From NCBI GenBank assembly GCA_009746045.1, contig RPFO01000449.1:22501-79879 (forward strand): DNA of 57,379 bases, given 5' to 3'. Made by a program: the position numbers and the translations under genes. Within the stretch, counting starts at the first letter, position 1. Each line of letters begins with the position of its first letter. This DNA comes from Mesostigma viride. Lineage: Eukaryota; Streptophyta; Mesostigmatophyceae; Mesostigmatales; Mesostigmataceae. Positions 22,855 through 33,110 of this stretch are shown one piece after another. The notes under the pieces were generated by a model. That model worked only from the letters and a program-made list of their open reading frames with translations. It had not been told where the DNA came from and did not search any database.

Positions 22855-24753
22855 TGGTGGTGGTGGTGGTGGTGGTGGTGGTGGCGGCGGTGGTGGTGGT
22901 GGTGGCGGCGGTGGTGGTGGTGGTGGTGGCGGCGGTGGTGGTGGTGGTGGCGGCGGCGGTGGCGGCGGCGGGTGGCGGCGGCGGTGGTGGTGGTGGTGGT
23001 GGTGGTGGTGGTGGTGGTGGTGGTGGTGGTGGTGGTGGTGGTGGTGGTGGTGGTGGTGGTGGTGGTGGTGGTGGTGGTGGTGGTGGTGGTGGTGGTGGTG
23101 GTGGTGGTGGTGGTGGTGGTGGTGGCGGCGGCGGCGGTGGTGGTGATGGCGGGGCGGCAATGGTAGTGGTGGCAGGCAGAGGGGGGTGAAGGCCAGGGAA
23201 CAGGGGGTGGGGCAAAGGCCAGGGAGGAAGCAACATGGGGGGCAGGCATGGAAGGGGGGGCAGCGGAGGCAGGGGCATGAGCAAGGCGAGGGGAGAGGGC
23301 CAGGCAAGGGGGGCATGATACGGGGGCAAGTGGACGACAAGGGGAAGGGTCAGATGCTGTGGGGGGTGATGTACTAAAACCAGGCAAACTAACCCCTTCA
23401 TACGGGGCAGCCCTCACCATGCTTAGTACTGTATGTATGATCGAAAGTCGTAGCCCGCAACGTCGGAACGAGGTGCGGTACCAGTGGCGTCTTGAGGAGC
23501 AGGCGACCGGCGCCGCAAGAAGGCTAGAGCATGTAACAGCTCCTCCCTGATCGTTACTTGCACAAGCGTGAGGCATGGGATCCCAGCACACTCAAGTTTA
23601 AGGTGCTGTACTAGAGAGGCCGCAACATGCCCAGAAGCGGCAGCTATGATGAAGTGGCGGTGCGACAGAACTAGTGCTGTAAGGCCGTTGGTCGTGTGTT
23701 TTGATCGCTTCAGACAAAGAAGTAGCCCTAACCAGGGTCCGGCGACTTGGCTGCGCGTGCGGGCAGTGAGCAGACAAGGGCAAGTGGTGGAAAAGCAGCT
23801 GGGTGCCGTGCAACTGGGCTGGGACATGCTTGGCCACCAGTGGAGGGAGCTGATGCGGTGCCGCGCGAGGCGCTTTCAGCCGCCACCCCCGCATTTAAGC
23901 CGCACTCAGCGTCGCTAGTATTAAGGCAGAGGAGGCCCGTAAAAACCGCAAGGGGCGTAGGTAACACCTGGCATCCGTTAAAACACACAGCTGCTTGGTC
24001 ACAGGGCCCCTCTCTGCAGTACCCAACCCTGGTGTCATGCGTGTTAACTAACCAGGCAAAGCCGATCACAGAGCAAGGGGAAGATGCAAGGGTGGAAGTG
24101 CAGCTTGCGCTGGTGTGCCAGGTGTCATGAAGATAACCCCTTCTCGGGTGGCCCGGACCTAGTGGAGTCATAAGGAATCCCGACAGGGCTTCCATGACCA
24201 CCAATAAAGCGACACATGCAACTTGCGTACGTGACCATGGAATATGCGACACTTGTGAACTAGAATTCGGGCTCGTGAAAATTAGGCGTGCGCGCCATTT
24301 TAGGTGAAACGAAGCTGGATGCCAGCGACGATAAGCCCTGAGCGTGATTAGATGTGTGTTAGGCGGTATCGAAGCAGAGGCACAAGCTAACATGCAAATA
24401 AAACCTGCCACGGATACCGCAGTGCTAGTTAGTACAGCACTTTCGACAGTACCATCGCCATTGCCCAACGGCCATACCTTGTCCGAGCGACCTGGCGCCC
24501 GATGAAACCGGCAGTATCTCAGAATCAGCCTCAGTATTTCGGGCCCAACCTGGCGGGGAAGGACGACGGGGGAATCCCGGGAAACCCCGGCCCCATGACG
24601 CAGAATCTCCCGCTGGATGAGCGGCGAAAGCACAGCTACGTCTCTCTCCAGCTCTTCCACGCCCCCATCCACCGTCTCTACCCACACGGTCATGGGAAGC
24701 TGCCCTGGAGGCGGTGGCGTGCTTGCTCCGTGGGCAGATAATGCCAACGACAT
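14198..24753 (-). CDS. SKP1-like protein 21 (ASK21-type) with giant C-terminal tail
   Basis: Exons 24753-24478, 22709-22518, 21479-21369, 20263-20024, 19293-19106 and 18056-14198 join with matching phases to 1621 residues. Residues about 22-160 are a SKP1 fold: VWVETVDGG, the SPLIQREILRHG helix, CRFH, then the C-terminal domain LCELTSAADALDMKPLVELA and EGKTPEQIRETFHLPDDLTE. The extension EEKLEPVKN..DDPRIRLLNRLYARKRKEL, SLDDLLSFIDG, Lys/Gly block, acidic stretch and DPEMQEQLDREIADFARRLN follows the order of plant SKP1-like 20/21. SKP1 proteins bridge cullin-1 and F-box proteins in SCF ubiquitin ligases. From about residue 365 the last exon is Ala/Ser/Thr/Pro-rich for some 1250 residues with no recognised domain. 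The start is the Met closest to the fold; the frame is open further upstream. Confidence 0.85.
18118..18247. repeat. About 14-bp minisatellite in SKP1-like intron 5
   Basis: Eight or so degenerate units of GGTTACAAGGCCAA (variants with GGGCAA and ACCCAA). It lies just upstream of the last-exon acceptor at 18057 on the minus strand. Confidence 0.9.
18905..19110 (-). repeat. Reiterated 5' splice site of SKP1-like exon 5
   Basis: The end of exon 5 and its donor (GAGCAGCTGGACCG|GTGGGT) are repeated downstream into the intron. Three near-perfect copies lie at about 19063, 19020 and 18980, each followed by TACTGTATGATC, and a weaker copy is at about 18910. Unit lengths are about 42-57 bp. Reading through any repeat gives a Trp-Val-Thr-Val and stop, so use of the first donor (19106/19105) is needed to reach the last exon. 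Confidence 0.85.
19314..19757 (-). repeat. 7-bp GGGTGGC/GGGTGGT satellite in SKP1-like intron 4
   Basis: More than 60 heptamer units, first GGGTGGC then GGGTGGT, G-rich on + and C-rich in the transcript. It ends only about 20 bp before the exon 5 acceptor. It produces overlapping spurious Trp/Val/Gly and His/Pro ORFs. Confidence 0.95.
20371..20920 (-). repeat. 13-bp GGGGAACAGGGCA satellite in SKP1-like intron 3
   Basis: About 42 almost perfect head-to-tail copies of a 13-bp unit with one visible variant (GGGGAATAGGGCA). Because 13 is not a multiple of three, each frame cycles through a 13-residue peptide; these ORFs are artefacts. The near-identity implies recent expansion. Confidence 0.97.
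21067..21322 (-). repeat. Echoes of the exon 3 splice donor in SKP1-like intron 3
   Basis: The exon 3 end with its donor, AAAGCGCTGCGG|GTGGGTGG on the minus strand (21385-21361), is echoed in the intron near 21300-21315 (AAGGCGCTGCGG|GTCA), 21181-21205 (ATGGCGCTCAGG|GTGGGTGG) and 21067-21085 (GAGGCGCTGAGG|GTGGGTGA). The echoes are degenerate but keep the exon-donor boundary. Confidence 0.7.
22374..22445 (-). repeat. Echoes of the exon 2 splice donor in SKP1-like intron 2
   Basis: The exon 2 end GACGACCTCACCGAG|GTGGG (donor at 22518/22517) is echoed at 22445-22421 as GGCGACCTCACTGCG|GTGGG. A shorter form with AGTGAAG|GTGAGCC lies at about 22390-22374. Confidence 0.7.
22711..23148 (-). repeat. 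GGT/GGC trinucleotide array at the exon 2 acceptor
   Basis: A long GGT/GGC array on + (CCA/GCC in the transcript) runs right up to the exon 2 acceptor of the SKP1-like gene at 22710. It therefore replaces an ordinary polypyrimidine tract. It generates spurious poly-His, poly-Thr, poly-Pro, poly-Val and poly-Gly ORFs. Confidence 0.95.
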
Positions 24754-25747
24754 CCTGTTTAAAATGCTATGTAGAAAATTTGGCCTGGCTTCCACTATCG
24801 GTTGCTCTGGTCCACAACATCCCGCAGTACCTGCACAAATGTTGCTACCTGACACTAATGTTCGCAAAGACCGTTCTGCAGGCGCCCTTTCAACAGGAAG
24901 CAGGAAAATGAATAATCCATCCCGCCAACAGCATCCATATGATGTGCCCGGAGCTTCCACAAAACGGCACTGTGCACGACCATTCGCTGCCTCATACGCA
25001 GCAACCAATTAGGAGATGTCTAACGCAGGCAAGTATGAGCTTACTTATCGAAGTATTCTGCCGCCTATTCTAATAGCTGTCGCGGATGCCGGGCCATCGA
25101 TGCAAAAGTGGTCAGAATGTCTGGAACGGCTCCCTCCACTCTCGCCAACTTAACTGCGCCAACTTAACTCGCGAATGCGACGCTCAAAGTCAATGCGGAT
25201 ACGAAACTCTTCCTTATCGAATTGTTGTCAATGTCGCACGGTTGGAGAAAATGCCCCTAGGCCATGGGCAGACATGACAACGACTTGGGGACGAAAACCA
25301 TCCTCGCCAGCATACGGCGAGCTCGTGCGTATACGAGGCTGCAATCTGCATTCATGCTGCCTATGTGGCCGTCTCGCTAGTTCAGAGCGGTGCTGCATTA
25401 TTGGTGCAGCGCCTGCAGCAGGCTGCTGGGCCGAGCTTCTTCAGAGCTGATTGGATTTTTGGGAGATTCTGGCAACAGACCGTACATCTTTTCTACGGTT
25501 TCCGCCGTAAGGGTGTCCCAGTACCTTCGTATGAGCTTCGCGTTGCAGCACGTGCAGTCAATGGAAGAGAAACCTCAACTCGGAGATCGGAGACAGAGTC
25601 ACAGAGATGTGTTTATCTTATTGCCTTGAGAGAAATGTAATTTTACATGCCATCGGCCATAGCTTGTATCCTCCCGCTTTCGTTCGCAGTCCGAGAAGGC
25701 AACCGTACTAAAACTTTGTTTGTTATAAAGAAAGGATATATAAAAGC
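24754..25747. promoter_or_regulatory. Shared upstream region of SKP1-like and glutaredoxin genes
   Basis: The two start codons face away from each other 994 bp apart, so this interval must hold both 5' UTRs and promoters. A TATATAAAAG box lies only a few bases before the glutaredoxin ATG (about 25736-25745). If it is used as a TATA box, transcription would begin inside the annotated transit peptide. Paired CGCCAACTTAACT repeats occur at about 25143-25168. Confidence 0.5.
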
Positions 25748-28708
25748 ATGGCTGCGATGCTCTCGTTTGCTCCAACTTCGGTGACCTGTGTGGCACCGCT
25801 TGCGCTTCCCAAGACGGAAGCCAAGGTTTCACGCAGCTTCCGGGCTTGCGAAGCCAAGGCAATGCTTGCTCCACGCAGTTTGACTTGCATATCCGTTCGT
25901 CCTTCCGGGCTGCAGAATGATCTAAGGAAAAGATCCACCCGCACCTCCCGGTTGCAGTCTACACGGATGTCGGCGGCAGCTGGTATGTCTCTAGCGTTTG
26001 TGGGCAGGCTGCGCGTATTTAATTAATGTGATGGACGGCGTTACGAAGTAGAAATATTTGTCTAGAAGTATTCACCGCAGCTGAAGCTATTTGCTGAAAT
26101 TATTCGTCCTGTGAGGAAGGGAGGGGGCTCGCATGATGGCCACATGAGTTAGCAACATGCTTCGTGTGCTTCACAATCTTCAATTTTATCACATCGTGAA
26201 CGAGCAGTGCAACGTCTTTCGGTGCAGCAGCTACTGGGTTATGTAGCTTTGTTGAGCTCGCTGGACAGCTACGTGGGACGTATTGTACTTTATTACAATA
26301 GTGATTTGTGAGGAGCATAGTAGTCCTCGGCTCTCAGAGTCGCTTCGAAGGTTTTCAAGCCGCAACTTGCGAGGGGGTACGGTATCCTTTCTGTAAGCTG
26401 CATGCATTACGGATGTACGCAGGCGTCTGCAGGCAACCGCTTGCCGCGGCGTGCTCGCAGTCAGATACTAGGCATCCAATCATTCACACAGACACATGCA
26501 TGGGGAAAAAAGCCCAGATAGATAATGCCCCCAGCATGCACCCAGATAACCCCGGTGAAACGGAAGTAAGCTCACACAAACGAGCACGCATGAACACAGG
26601 ACACACATATACACACATAAACACATGAAGGCGGATGGCGGATGGCCTGGATGGGTGTGATGTCCTTGATATTGGAATGCCATGTATTTTGTGTACATTT
26701 TTACTACACCATGGTCATGTAATCAGATGGAGTTGGGAAGCACAATTTGGTGGGTGGCCGTTGGGGGGTAAGGGGGGCCGATGTGTCAGGATTTGGGCGC
26801 GGCTGTGGGAGGAGGGGAATTAGCAAGAGCGGGGAGGAGGGGGGGGGGGGGGGAGGTTGGAGGCGAATGTTAGGGGAAGGGAAGGGGTGGGGAAGAGAGC
26901 GTAGAGGCAGCCGGGATCATAAGAAGTGTGTTACAGCGCCCATGTTTCTGTATGGTTATCCTACAGCTGCTTCCATTTGTTACGTTCTTGCCCCTTGTGG
27001 CAATGGTACTTGCCCCCCTCCCCCCTCCAACCCCCCCACACATATTGCACCTCCACCCATCTGCTCTGCACCCTCGCCTAATGTGGCCCGCCCCCATACA
27101 CCCACCCACCCACCATGCGCAGGCGCGGGCCTCCCCTCGGAGCTCAAGCAGGCGCTGGATGACTTTGTCAACAGCAACAAGATCGTGCTCTTTATGAAAG
27201 GCACGCGCCAGTTCCCCCAGTGTGGCTTCTCCAACACGTGTGTGCAGATCCTGAACACGCTCTCCGTGCCCTATGAGACGGTCAACATCCTCGAGGACGA
27301 GAGCCTGCGCTCAGGGCTCAAGGTCTACTCTTCATGGCCCACGTTCCCCCAGCTGTACATAGGCGGCGAGTTTGTGGGTGGCTGCGACATCACCATCGGT
27401 GAGCCTGCCAGCGCGCTCGCTAGTCTGCTTGAGAGCTCATCTTCTTGCTCCTGTCCATCGGGTAGCCCGCCAATCACCAATCTTCTCCCCCTTTTACCGT
27501 AGTGGTTGAAAACACAACACGACTAACTGTTGACGAAAGGCCCCTGTAAAATGCTAAACCGGTGCAAATATTTGATCTCGCAATCACTATTTGTAGGTAT
27601 GTCTAGCGACAAGTGAGGTAGTTTGGTAGCCCGCCTGCTCGTGCCACTTAACAAGCGGCGCGACTTAAATCCTTGCTTTGGTTTGCCTCGTTACTATCAT
27701 TCAAATAGGCTTGTAGTATGGTACGTTTGCTTTTGGAGGTTGCTGTGTTCCTGTTGTGGTTGCTGTGTTGTTGTTGCGGTTGGTGATCGCGTTGTGGAGG
27801 CAACTGTGTGGATGGTGTGGATGGTGATCGCGTTGTGGAGGTTGCTGTGTTGCTGTTGCGGTTGGTGATCGCGTTGTGGAGGTTGCTGTGTTGTTGTTGT
27901 GGTTGGTGGTCGCGTTGTGGAGGTTGCTGTCATGAGGCTGCATAGGGTGTCTGCTAGACGATGTATCCCTGTGTACGGTAGTAGTGGTTGGGGGTGGGTA
28001 GGTATGGTACACCTTCGTGACGTGACCGTTGGTGAAACTGTGTGGGACTGTCAGTGCACTGCACACCCTGCGAGGCGCCCTTGCATGCAGGGTGGGGCTT
28101 ACTGTATGTTTTGAAGGTACCGGATGACGTCAGCGCACCCAAGGTGTAAGGTTTGTACAAGACGGTTCATGTCTATGTCATGAAGCCAACAACATGGGTG
28201 CCTTGACACCTGGACTTAATCCTGCTGGGTGTGGGCCCATCAGACATCAGTGCCCTGCAAGGGCTGGCCATGCGCTGCTGAGGTGTAGTCAAGGGAGCCA
28301 TTGCAGAGTGGGGCAAGCGAGCGGGTGCCACGCATGCTTGTGGAGATGGCCGGTTCCCCTACCATATTGTTCCAGCCATTTTGTGCAGAGAGGTTTGAGC
28401 CATTTTGGCAACAACGTTTCAGCCATTTTGTAAGAGTGCTTCAACTGTTTGGGCAGGAATGTTTCAGGCAATTTTCGAACGAACATTTCAGGCATTTTGG
28501 CATGTATGATTTTATCATGCCCGCTGGGCTACATCTGGTACGCCTCAAGTGTTACCTCTGTTACTCCATTGCCCTATAACTTACCTGGGGACGATACCAT
28601 GCTTTTGCGTGTTGGCCCTGCGGTTGGCTGTGCTCTCGTCGCCACTCTGCAGAGCTGTACCAGAACGGCGAGCTAAAGGAGATGGTGGAGAAGGCGATGG
28701 CCAGCTGA
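25748..28708 (+). CDS. Plastid monothiol (CGFS) glutaredoxin, GRXS14-like (three exons)
   Basis: Exons 25748-25982, 27123-27398 and 28653-28708 join with matching phases (1, 1) to 188 residues. Residues 1 to about 75 are Ser/Arg/Ala-rich with few acids, typical of a chloroplast transit peptide. The mature part is a single glutaredoxin domain: SELKQALDDFVNSNKIVLFM, active site CGFS at 112-115, then WPTFPQLYIGGEFVGGCDI, where the TFPQ and GGCD motifs bind glutathione. The end ELYQNGELKEMVEKAMAS is encoded by the small last exon. CGFS glutaredoxins carry 2Fe-2S clusters as glutathione-ligated dimers and deliver them in plastid iron-sulfur assembly. The gene is complete and normal in length; the upstream TATA-like box close to the ATG leaves the start slightly open. 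Confidence 0.93.
27715..27935 (+). repeat. Degenerate minisatellite in glutaredoxin intron 2
   Basis: Repeated GTTGTGGAGGTTGCTGTGTT modules alternate with GGTTGGTGATCGC, with a period of about 42-60 bp and several units. No coding role is apparent. Confidence 0.8.
28372..28505 (+). repeat. Degenerate ~30-bp repeats (TTTCAGCCATTTTG) in glutaredoxin intron 2
   Basis: Four to five imperfect units containing TTTNAGCCATTTTG or TTTCAGGCATTTTGG lie between about 28372 and 28505, some 150 bp before the last exon. Each contains a weak TTTCAG acceptor-like hexamer, but the in-frame acceptor at 28652 is the one that restores the family C-terminus. Confidence 0.7.
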
Positions 28709-29109
28709 AGGGTCGGAAGTGGGCTGTGAGCCAACCATAACGACGAGGCAACCATATGGTTGCATGGCAAGGGAATGTGCATGTGTCCCTGAAGGAATAG
28801 TTGTCTCACTTTGTCGTATTTGAACCAACATAAAGGCAGGAGTAGAAGCATTGGATTTTTGAAGACCGGCTTGCTTGTCAGGATGGACCAATTCTGTACC
28901 CATGTCTAGCGTTGCGTAATTGATACAGAACGGGAATTCATGAGGCAACATGCTCTTTTGTGAAACTTTGCACGAGCACTTGGGTACGTGAAGTTTGTCT
29001 GCATAATTTCGCGAACCTCAGCTAGGCGAGAATAGGGGCCGTTGGCTGCATTCAAATTCAGTAATGGTGCCTCAAGTAGGTCTTACTCTTTCCCTCACGA
29101 GCTGGCCAC
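28709..29109 (+). other. 3' flank of the glutaredoxin gene
   Basis: Unique sequence with no clear ORF. I saw no strong TGTAA signal. It ends where the retroelement 5' UTR block begins at about 29110. Confidence 0.4.
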
Positions 29110-30360
29110 GAGGTAGCCATGGCTGACGGCGGAGCTCATAACTTTCACGTTTGGGCACAGAATTCGGCCGTGAATATCACAATCGCTTCGTCTTTCTAGG
29201 ACGCACACGCTGGTATACTTTCCTGAAGCTGGCTATCGCACGCACTGATATCATGACGAGCTGTGGGACCGTGCCATATGAGGCCGGAGGTCGACCCCGA
29301 TGTCCCCAAGGAGGAAGCTTGTACCTAGGCATCCCACGAGCCATGAGGACGCACACGCTGATATGATTTTCCGAAGCTATTACGCAATATATGACGAGCA
29401 AACGCTCCTCTACGCAACGCAGCTTGGCGGCTGCGCCAAGGCCTGAAAATGCTGCAGCTTCGCCCTCAGGTCCGGAGGGCAGTGGTGACACTAGTCGCGC
29501 ACTGGTGGTCGCCCCAGCTCCCTCCCCGGGCTCGCCTCGCCCTGTGCATCGCCCGAGCCCAAGCGCAGTCGCCCAGACGTACCTAGCTGGTCTAAGCGCG
29601 ACTTTGATATCGACAGGTTATTTTTCACCTGTGACATCCTCAGGCCAGGCATTGTCGACACTCCCCCCATCAAGATACTGAAGCTCGTGTTTTACGCCGG
29701 TCGCATGCCTCGCTCCTTGCCCTGTGCCTGCACCTCCGCTCCCAAACCCCATTTTTCCGCAACGGAGTTGACGGCCAGCATTCCCACCGCGGACCTGACG
29801 TACCACCTGCCCGGCTGGTCCCGACCGCGCGCGCGCCTTCAGCTCGCCGCTCTCTTTACCACCGCCACGCTCGATCTGCCGAGGAACTCCTGCAGTACCC
29901 CCGGCCCCCTTGACGGAATCCACCTTCCTCCTCCATCTTCAAGAAGCCATCGCACAGCACGTGTCTCCCCTCGCTGCAGATGTGACAGCTGTGGGCCGCA
30001 CGCTGGCTGCCGAGCTCCCCGCCATCTCCACCGCCACCTCCACCCTCCTCGCCTCCACCCACCCCACCACTATACCGCCGGCCTCCACCGACGTTCCATC
30101 ACCGCCCAGCTCCGCGACATCGACAAGCGCCTCCTGGCAGGACAATGCCATCGCCATTGAGTGCCTGCAAAAAACCGCAGGCCTTGAGCACCGCCGCCCA
30201 GGCGGCGAAGGACATTGCTGCCAAGCCAGCCCCCGCTTGCCCGCCCAGCTGGCGAGGCTCCTCCCAGGTCCAGACCTGGGCGGACGTGCTCAAGCACCAC
30301 ACCACCTCCACCACCTGCGCCGTCGCAGCACAGCTCAAGAAAGACCTGCGCAGGCTTTGA
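29110..30360 (+). pseudogene. ORF1-only LINE copy, frame-broken
   Basis: The family 5' UTR starts at about 29116 (GCCATGGCTGACGGCG). An internal duplication repeats the GACGCACACGCTG..TATGACGAGC block (29205-29255 and 29343-29400). ORF1 opens at 29391 (MTSKR) with GPEGSGDTSRALVVAP. It continues in other frames through AGRMPRSLPC, the TFLLHLQEAIAQHVSPLAAD segment (about 29918-29975), and NAIAIECLQ..AAQAAKDIAAKPAP (about 30145-30235). It ends near 30360 before the RNA-binding C-terminal domain. It is non-functional. Confidence 0.8.
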
Positions 30361-30449
30361 CTCCGTTGTGCACATCGTCCGTGAGATTGGAACATCCAAG
30401 ACACGCTCGGCCATCGATCGGATCGACGACGGGTGTGCCCGGGGGTGGG

Positions 30450-30930
30450 TTCTAGCTACCCCCCCGGTAGCTGCTCGCGGTGTGAGGGGGCGGGGAGGGC
30501 CTACTCCCTACCCCCCCGCGCGTCTCCCCTCGGCGTGCATGGTAACCTCCCACGAGGTAACGGCTCCATGTGCCATGCGTCGTCCTTGGCCACCGCAGCC
30601 GCACCTTCTTCGTGCAGTCAGCGAGGGCCCTTCTTCGCGTCCTAGAGCTCTCTTGTGCCAGCCGGTCCCTGCGGGCGCGAAGCTGCGCTGGGGTCAGATC
30701 GTCGTCGAGACTCCAACCCAAGCCTCGTGGTAGCTTGGTGCTGTGTTGGAGGATATATAGTGCTTGCCGATGGGGCGCGTAAGCACGAGCGCCACCGGCG
30801 CGTCCGCGCGCCCCGGTAGGCGGCGGACGGTGTCAATTGTGATCCCTCTAGGTGGAAGTTGGTGATGAGTTCCTTCTCCACCTTGAGGCGGAGGCTCAGC
30901 TAGCCCCGTCTCCCGGGGGAGGGCCGCCAC
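30450..30930 (-). pseudogene. Fragment of a different LINE ORF1 C-terminus
   Basis: On the minus strand, two frames give IDTVRRLPGRADAPVALVLT (about 30835-30775) and then GWSLDDDLTPAQLRARRDRL (about 30720-30660). This is the ORF1 pattern of a nucleic-acid-binding fold followed by the DDDLT..RR helix. It is more divergent than the ORF1 family at 38-41 kb, so it belongs to another lineage. A frameshift separates the parts. Confidence 0.6.
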
Positions 30931-30950
30931 ATTGCGAATAATTATGGTGT

Positions 30951-31310
30951 GGCCGCGCCGCTCTTTGTTGTCCCTGTCCGGGCGAAGGTCCTAGAGACCG
31001 CCTGAGCAGTGCTAGTGGCTATTTCTTGGATGGCTGTGCTAGCCATAGTCGCGTAGGACGGGGCCGCCTTCGCCACCGGCCTGCGCCTCCACTTTGTCCG
31101 CTAAATTGCCGGCCACCTGCTTAGTTTAGTCAAGTATACATGTGTACCTATTATAATAATGATCATGTGCCACACACCAGATGATGCCTTAGTAGCTCTA
31201 TTTAGTTATTATGCTGTGCCCATGCAGAGCTAGAGCTATACTCTCTGCATGCTGAGAAGCCATCAGCCCTAGCCATATTGTTTAGCCACGATGATCTTCC
31301 CATCCCATTA
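30951..31310. other. Retroelement 3' UTR-like sequence
   Basis: Blocks such as GATGTGCCACAC..CCAGATGATGCC and TATGTTGTGCCCATGCAG resemble the 3' UTR of the ORF1 element at 39600-39720. This is probably the remainder of a nested ORF1-family copy. No gene is visible. Confidence 0.5.
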
Positions 31311-31740
31311 ATTAATTAATTAATTAATTAAAATCATAGCTCCGTGGGGAGCATATGTAACACATAGCCCTGAAAATTAAAGGGGCATCTATGGGTTTGT
31401 AATACAATCAGGGCGACAACCTGCAGGTGTAGGATGTACACAACTATCACCTGCTCTGGGTGCACAAGGTGCACCTGCACCGCCATGATGGTTCATGCCT
31501 CCTAAACAAGCACAAGCACACATGCAAGGCGGCTTGAGGAGAGGGCCTGGAAGGCCTGCATGACATATGGGGTGGAAGGTATGTGGCTAGGCTATAGCTG
31601 GTGTACACATGGCATCTCAGCAGAGAGTAGCTCCCTGCTTAGGCATAGCATGGCTAAATGCTGACTGCAACATCCATGGGAGGTCCCATTGTAGGCATGG
31701 CGTAGCTAAATACTGAAGGCATCATCCCTTGAAATAGATG
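31311..31740 (-). mobile_element. 5'-truncated LINE 3' end (family A), copy 1
   Basis: On the minus strand this is a retroelement 3' UTR ending in the hairpin GCTCC-CCAC-GGAGC (31339-31352) and a TTAA-type tail (about 31308-31330). It shares about 400 bp with 37571-37990, including the CTGCAGGTTGTCGCCCTGAT and ATACCTTCCACCCCATATGT blocks. Confidence 0.8.
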
Positions 31741-32353
31741 AATGTCATCGGTACACAATCAGCCATGCACGATAACAGCGAATTCTCAACACTCAACCCA
31801 CGAGCATGGTGGCAGAAAACAGAGCGCTGCCGTCGTGCCGATACCATATCGTGTGTCTTCCTCACCGTCACCATGGGCCATCCACCTTCCCGTGGTCCAT
31901 CATCCGTTTACCGGAAATCCAAGCTGGTTCTTAATTGTACGCCCAGCAGGTTATGCGCTTGTCAAATGTTTCCCCGCACACACCGCCACGCAATGCTGCC
32001 GGGCCCAACAGCGCTCAATGCACACAGAGCGTCGTTGGAAACGCGGTTCCCCCAATGAGGTGGGAGTGGGCTTTCCCCCTGATGTGTTTGCGCTCTCTAT
32101 GGGACGTGGTCTTCTGTCACACGTCACGGGGCACGCCTAGGCAGTGGTTGATTCAAAAGCACGTGACTGCCTACGCAGGGGAGACGACGCCTCGATGTCT
32201 CAGTAACCAGGAACGCCGTGGGTAGAGGGTGACCGGTGCTAGGCCGAAACCTTCAACCACCCTGAGCACTTACGACATCACATGTGCAGTGCATGTACCT
32301 TGTGGAAATGCGGTGGAATGCGGTGCGTTTCATACCCCGTTGGCAGGGGCGCG
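31741..32353. other. Intergenic, no gene seen
   Basis: Several overlapping ORFs of about 60-130 codons occur in competing frames, but none shows a recognisable motif or splice structure. It may include the 3' UTR of the minus-strand coiled-coil ORF. Confidence 0.4.
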
Positions 32354-32740
32354 TCAGGCTGCAGGCTTTATGGGTGTTCCCATGGCTTTCTTGATCTCGC
32401 TGGCAAAGTAGTCATTGACCATGTCCTTGGTTATGCTGGCGTTCTCCTTGATGTCATCCTTGAGCATGTCCTTCATCGACGACATGTCCTGCCGCATGTC
32501 CGAGATTATCCGCTCCTCCTCTTTCCGCGTGGACGCTTGCAGCTGGGACATCGACTGCGTGTACGCCTCCAGGGTCTTCATGATTTCTTTCTCGTACAAC
32601 AGGCGCCTCTCGCGTGCCTGGATCTCGTACTGCGCAAAATCTTCCTTGAGCACCTTTGCTTTTTCGATCAAACGCTCCATGTCCGCCTGCCGCTTGCTCC
32701 GGAACATTCGCCGAAGGATGGACAACATGATTTCGCTCAC
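32354..32740 (-). CDS. Small coiled-coil protein, unknown function
   Basis: A 128-codon ORF opens MSEIMLSILRRMFRSKRQAD and runs as an almost continuous charged amphipathic helix. It has Glu/Lys/Arg/Gln-rich heptads from about residue 15 to 118, including the region ERLIEKAKVLKEDFAQYEI, and ends KKAMGTPIKPAA. Such a clean helical composition on one strand, with no stops and no repeat origin, suggests real coding sequence. I do not recognise a family. A CAG acceptor-like site just upstream (GGTATTGGCAG, about 32745) means it could be the last exon of a longer gene rather than a complete one. Confidence 0.5.
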   Translation of the reverse strand: MSEIMLSILRRMFRSKRQADMERLIEKAKVLKEDFAQYEIQARERRLLYEKEIMKTLEAYTQSMSQLQASTRKEEERIISDMRQDMSSMKDMLKDDIKENASITKDMVNDYFASEIKKAMGTPIKPAA

Positions 32741-32839
32741 CGCCTGCCAATACCAAGCGCTCGTGCCAGCCTTGTTTAGCAGTATTTGTTGTCAGGAGAC
32801 GATGCAACTCCTTGCAAAGGCGAAGGCCAAAATCTGCAG

Positions 32840-32938
32840 AAGCCCCTGCTACTGTAATTGAATCAGGATTGAAGCCCCTGCTACTGTAATTGAATCAGGA
32901 TTAAAGCCCCTGCTACTGTACATGATTGAATCAGGATA
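32840..32938. repeat. Three ~31-bp tandem repeats
   Basis: Three copies of a unit containing AGCCCCTGCTACTGTA followed by ATTGAATCAGGAT, directly upstream of the minus-strand coiled-coil ORF. Confidence 0.85.
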
Positions 32939-33110
32939 CAGGTATACCATGCCTTACGAACCGCATGAAGCAGCTCCGTGATATATATTCATTGAGAATG
33001 ATAAATTACGGAGGTGAGATTTCCGTGATATATCATATACATGTTACTAATTCCGGCATCCAAACGGACTTTGCCAATTGCCGACAGCATCAGGCCAACA
33101 GCCATGCGGT

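Noticed and set aside
22407-23591. 394-codon minus-strand ORF with poly-Thr/poly-His
   Set aside because: Only 22709-22518 is conserved coding; the rest is intron with a trinucleotide array.
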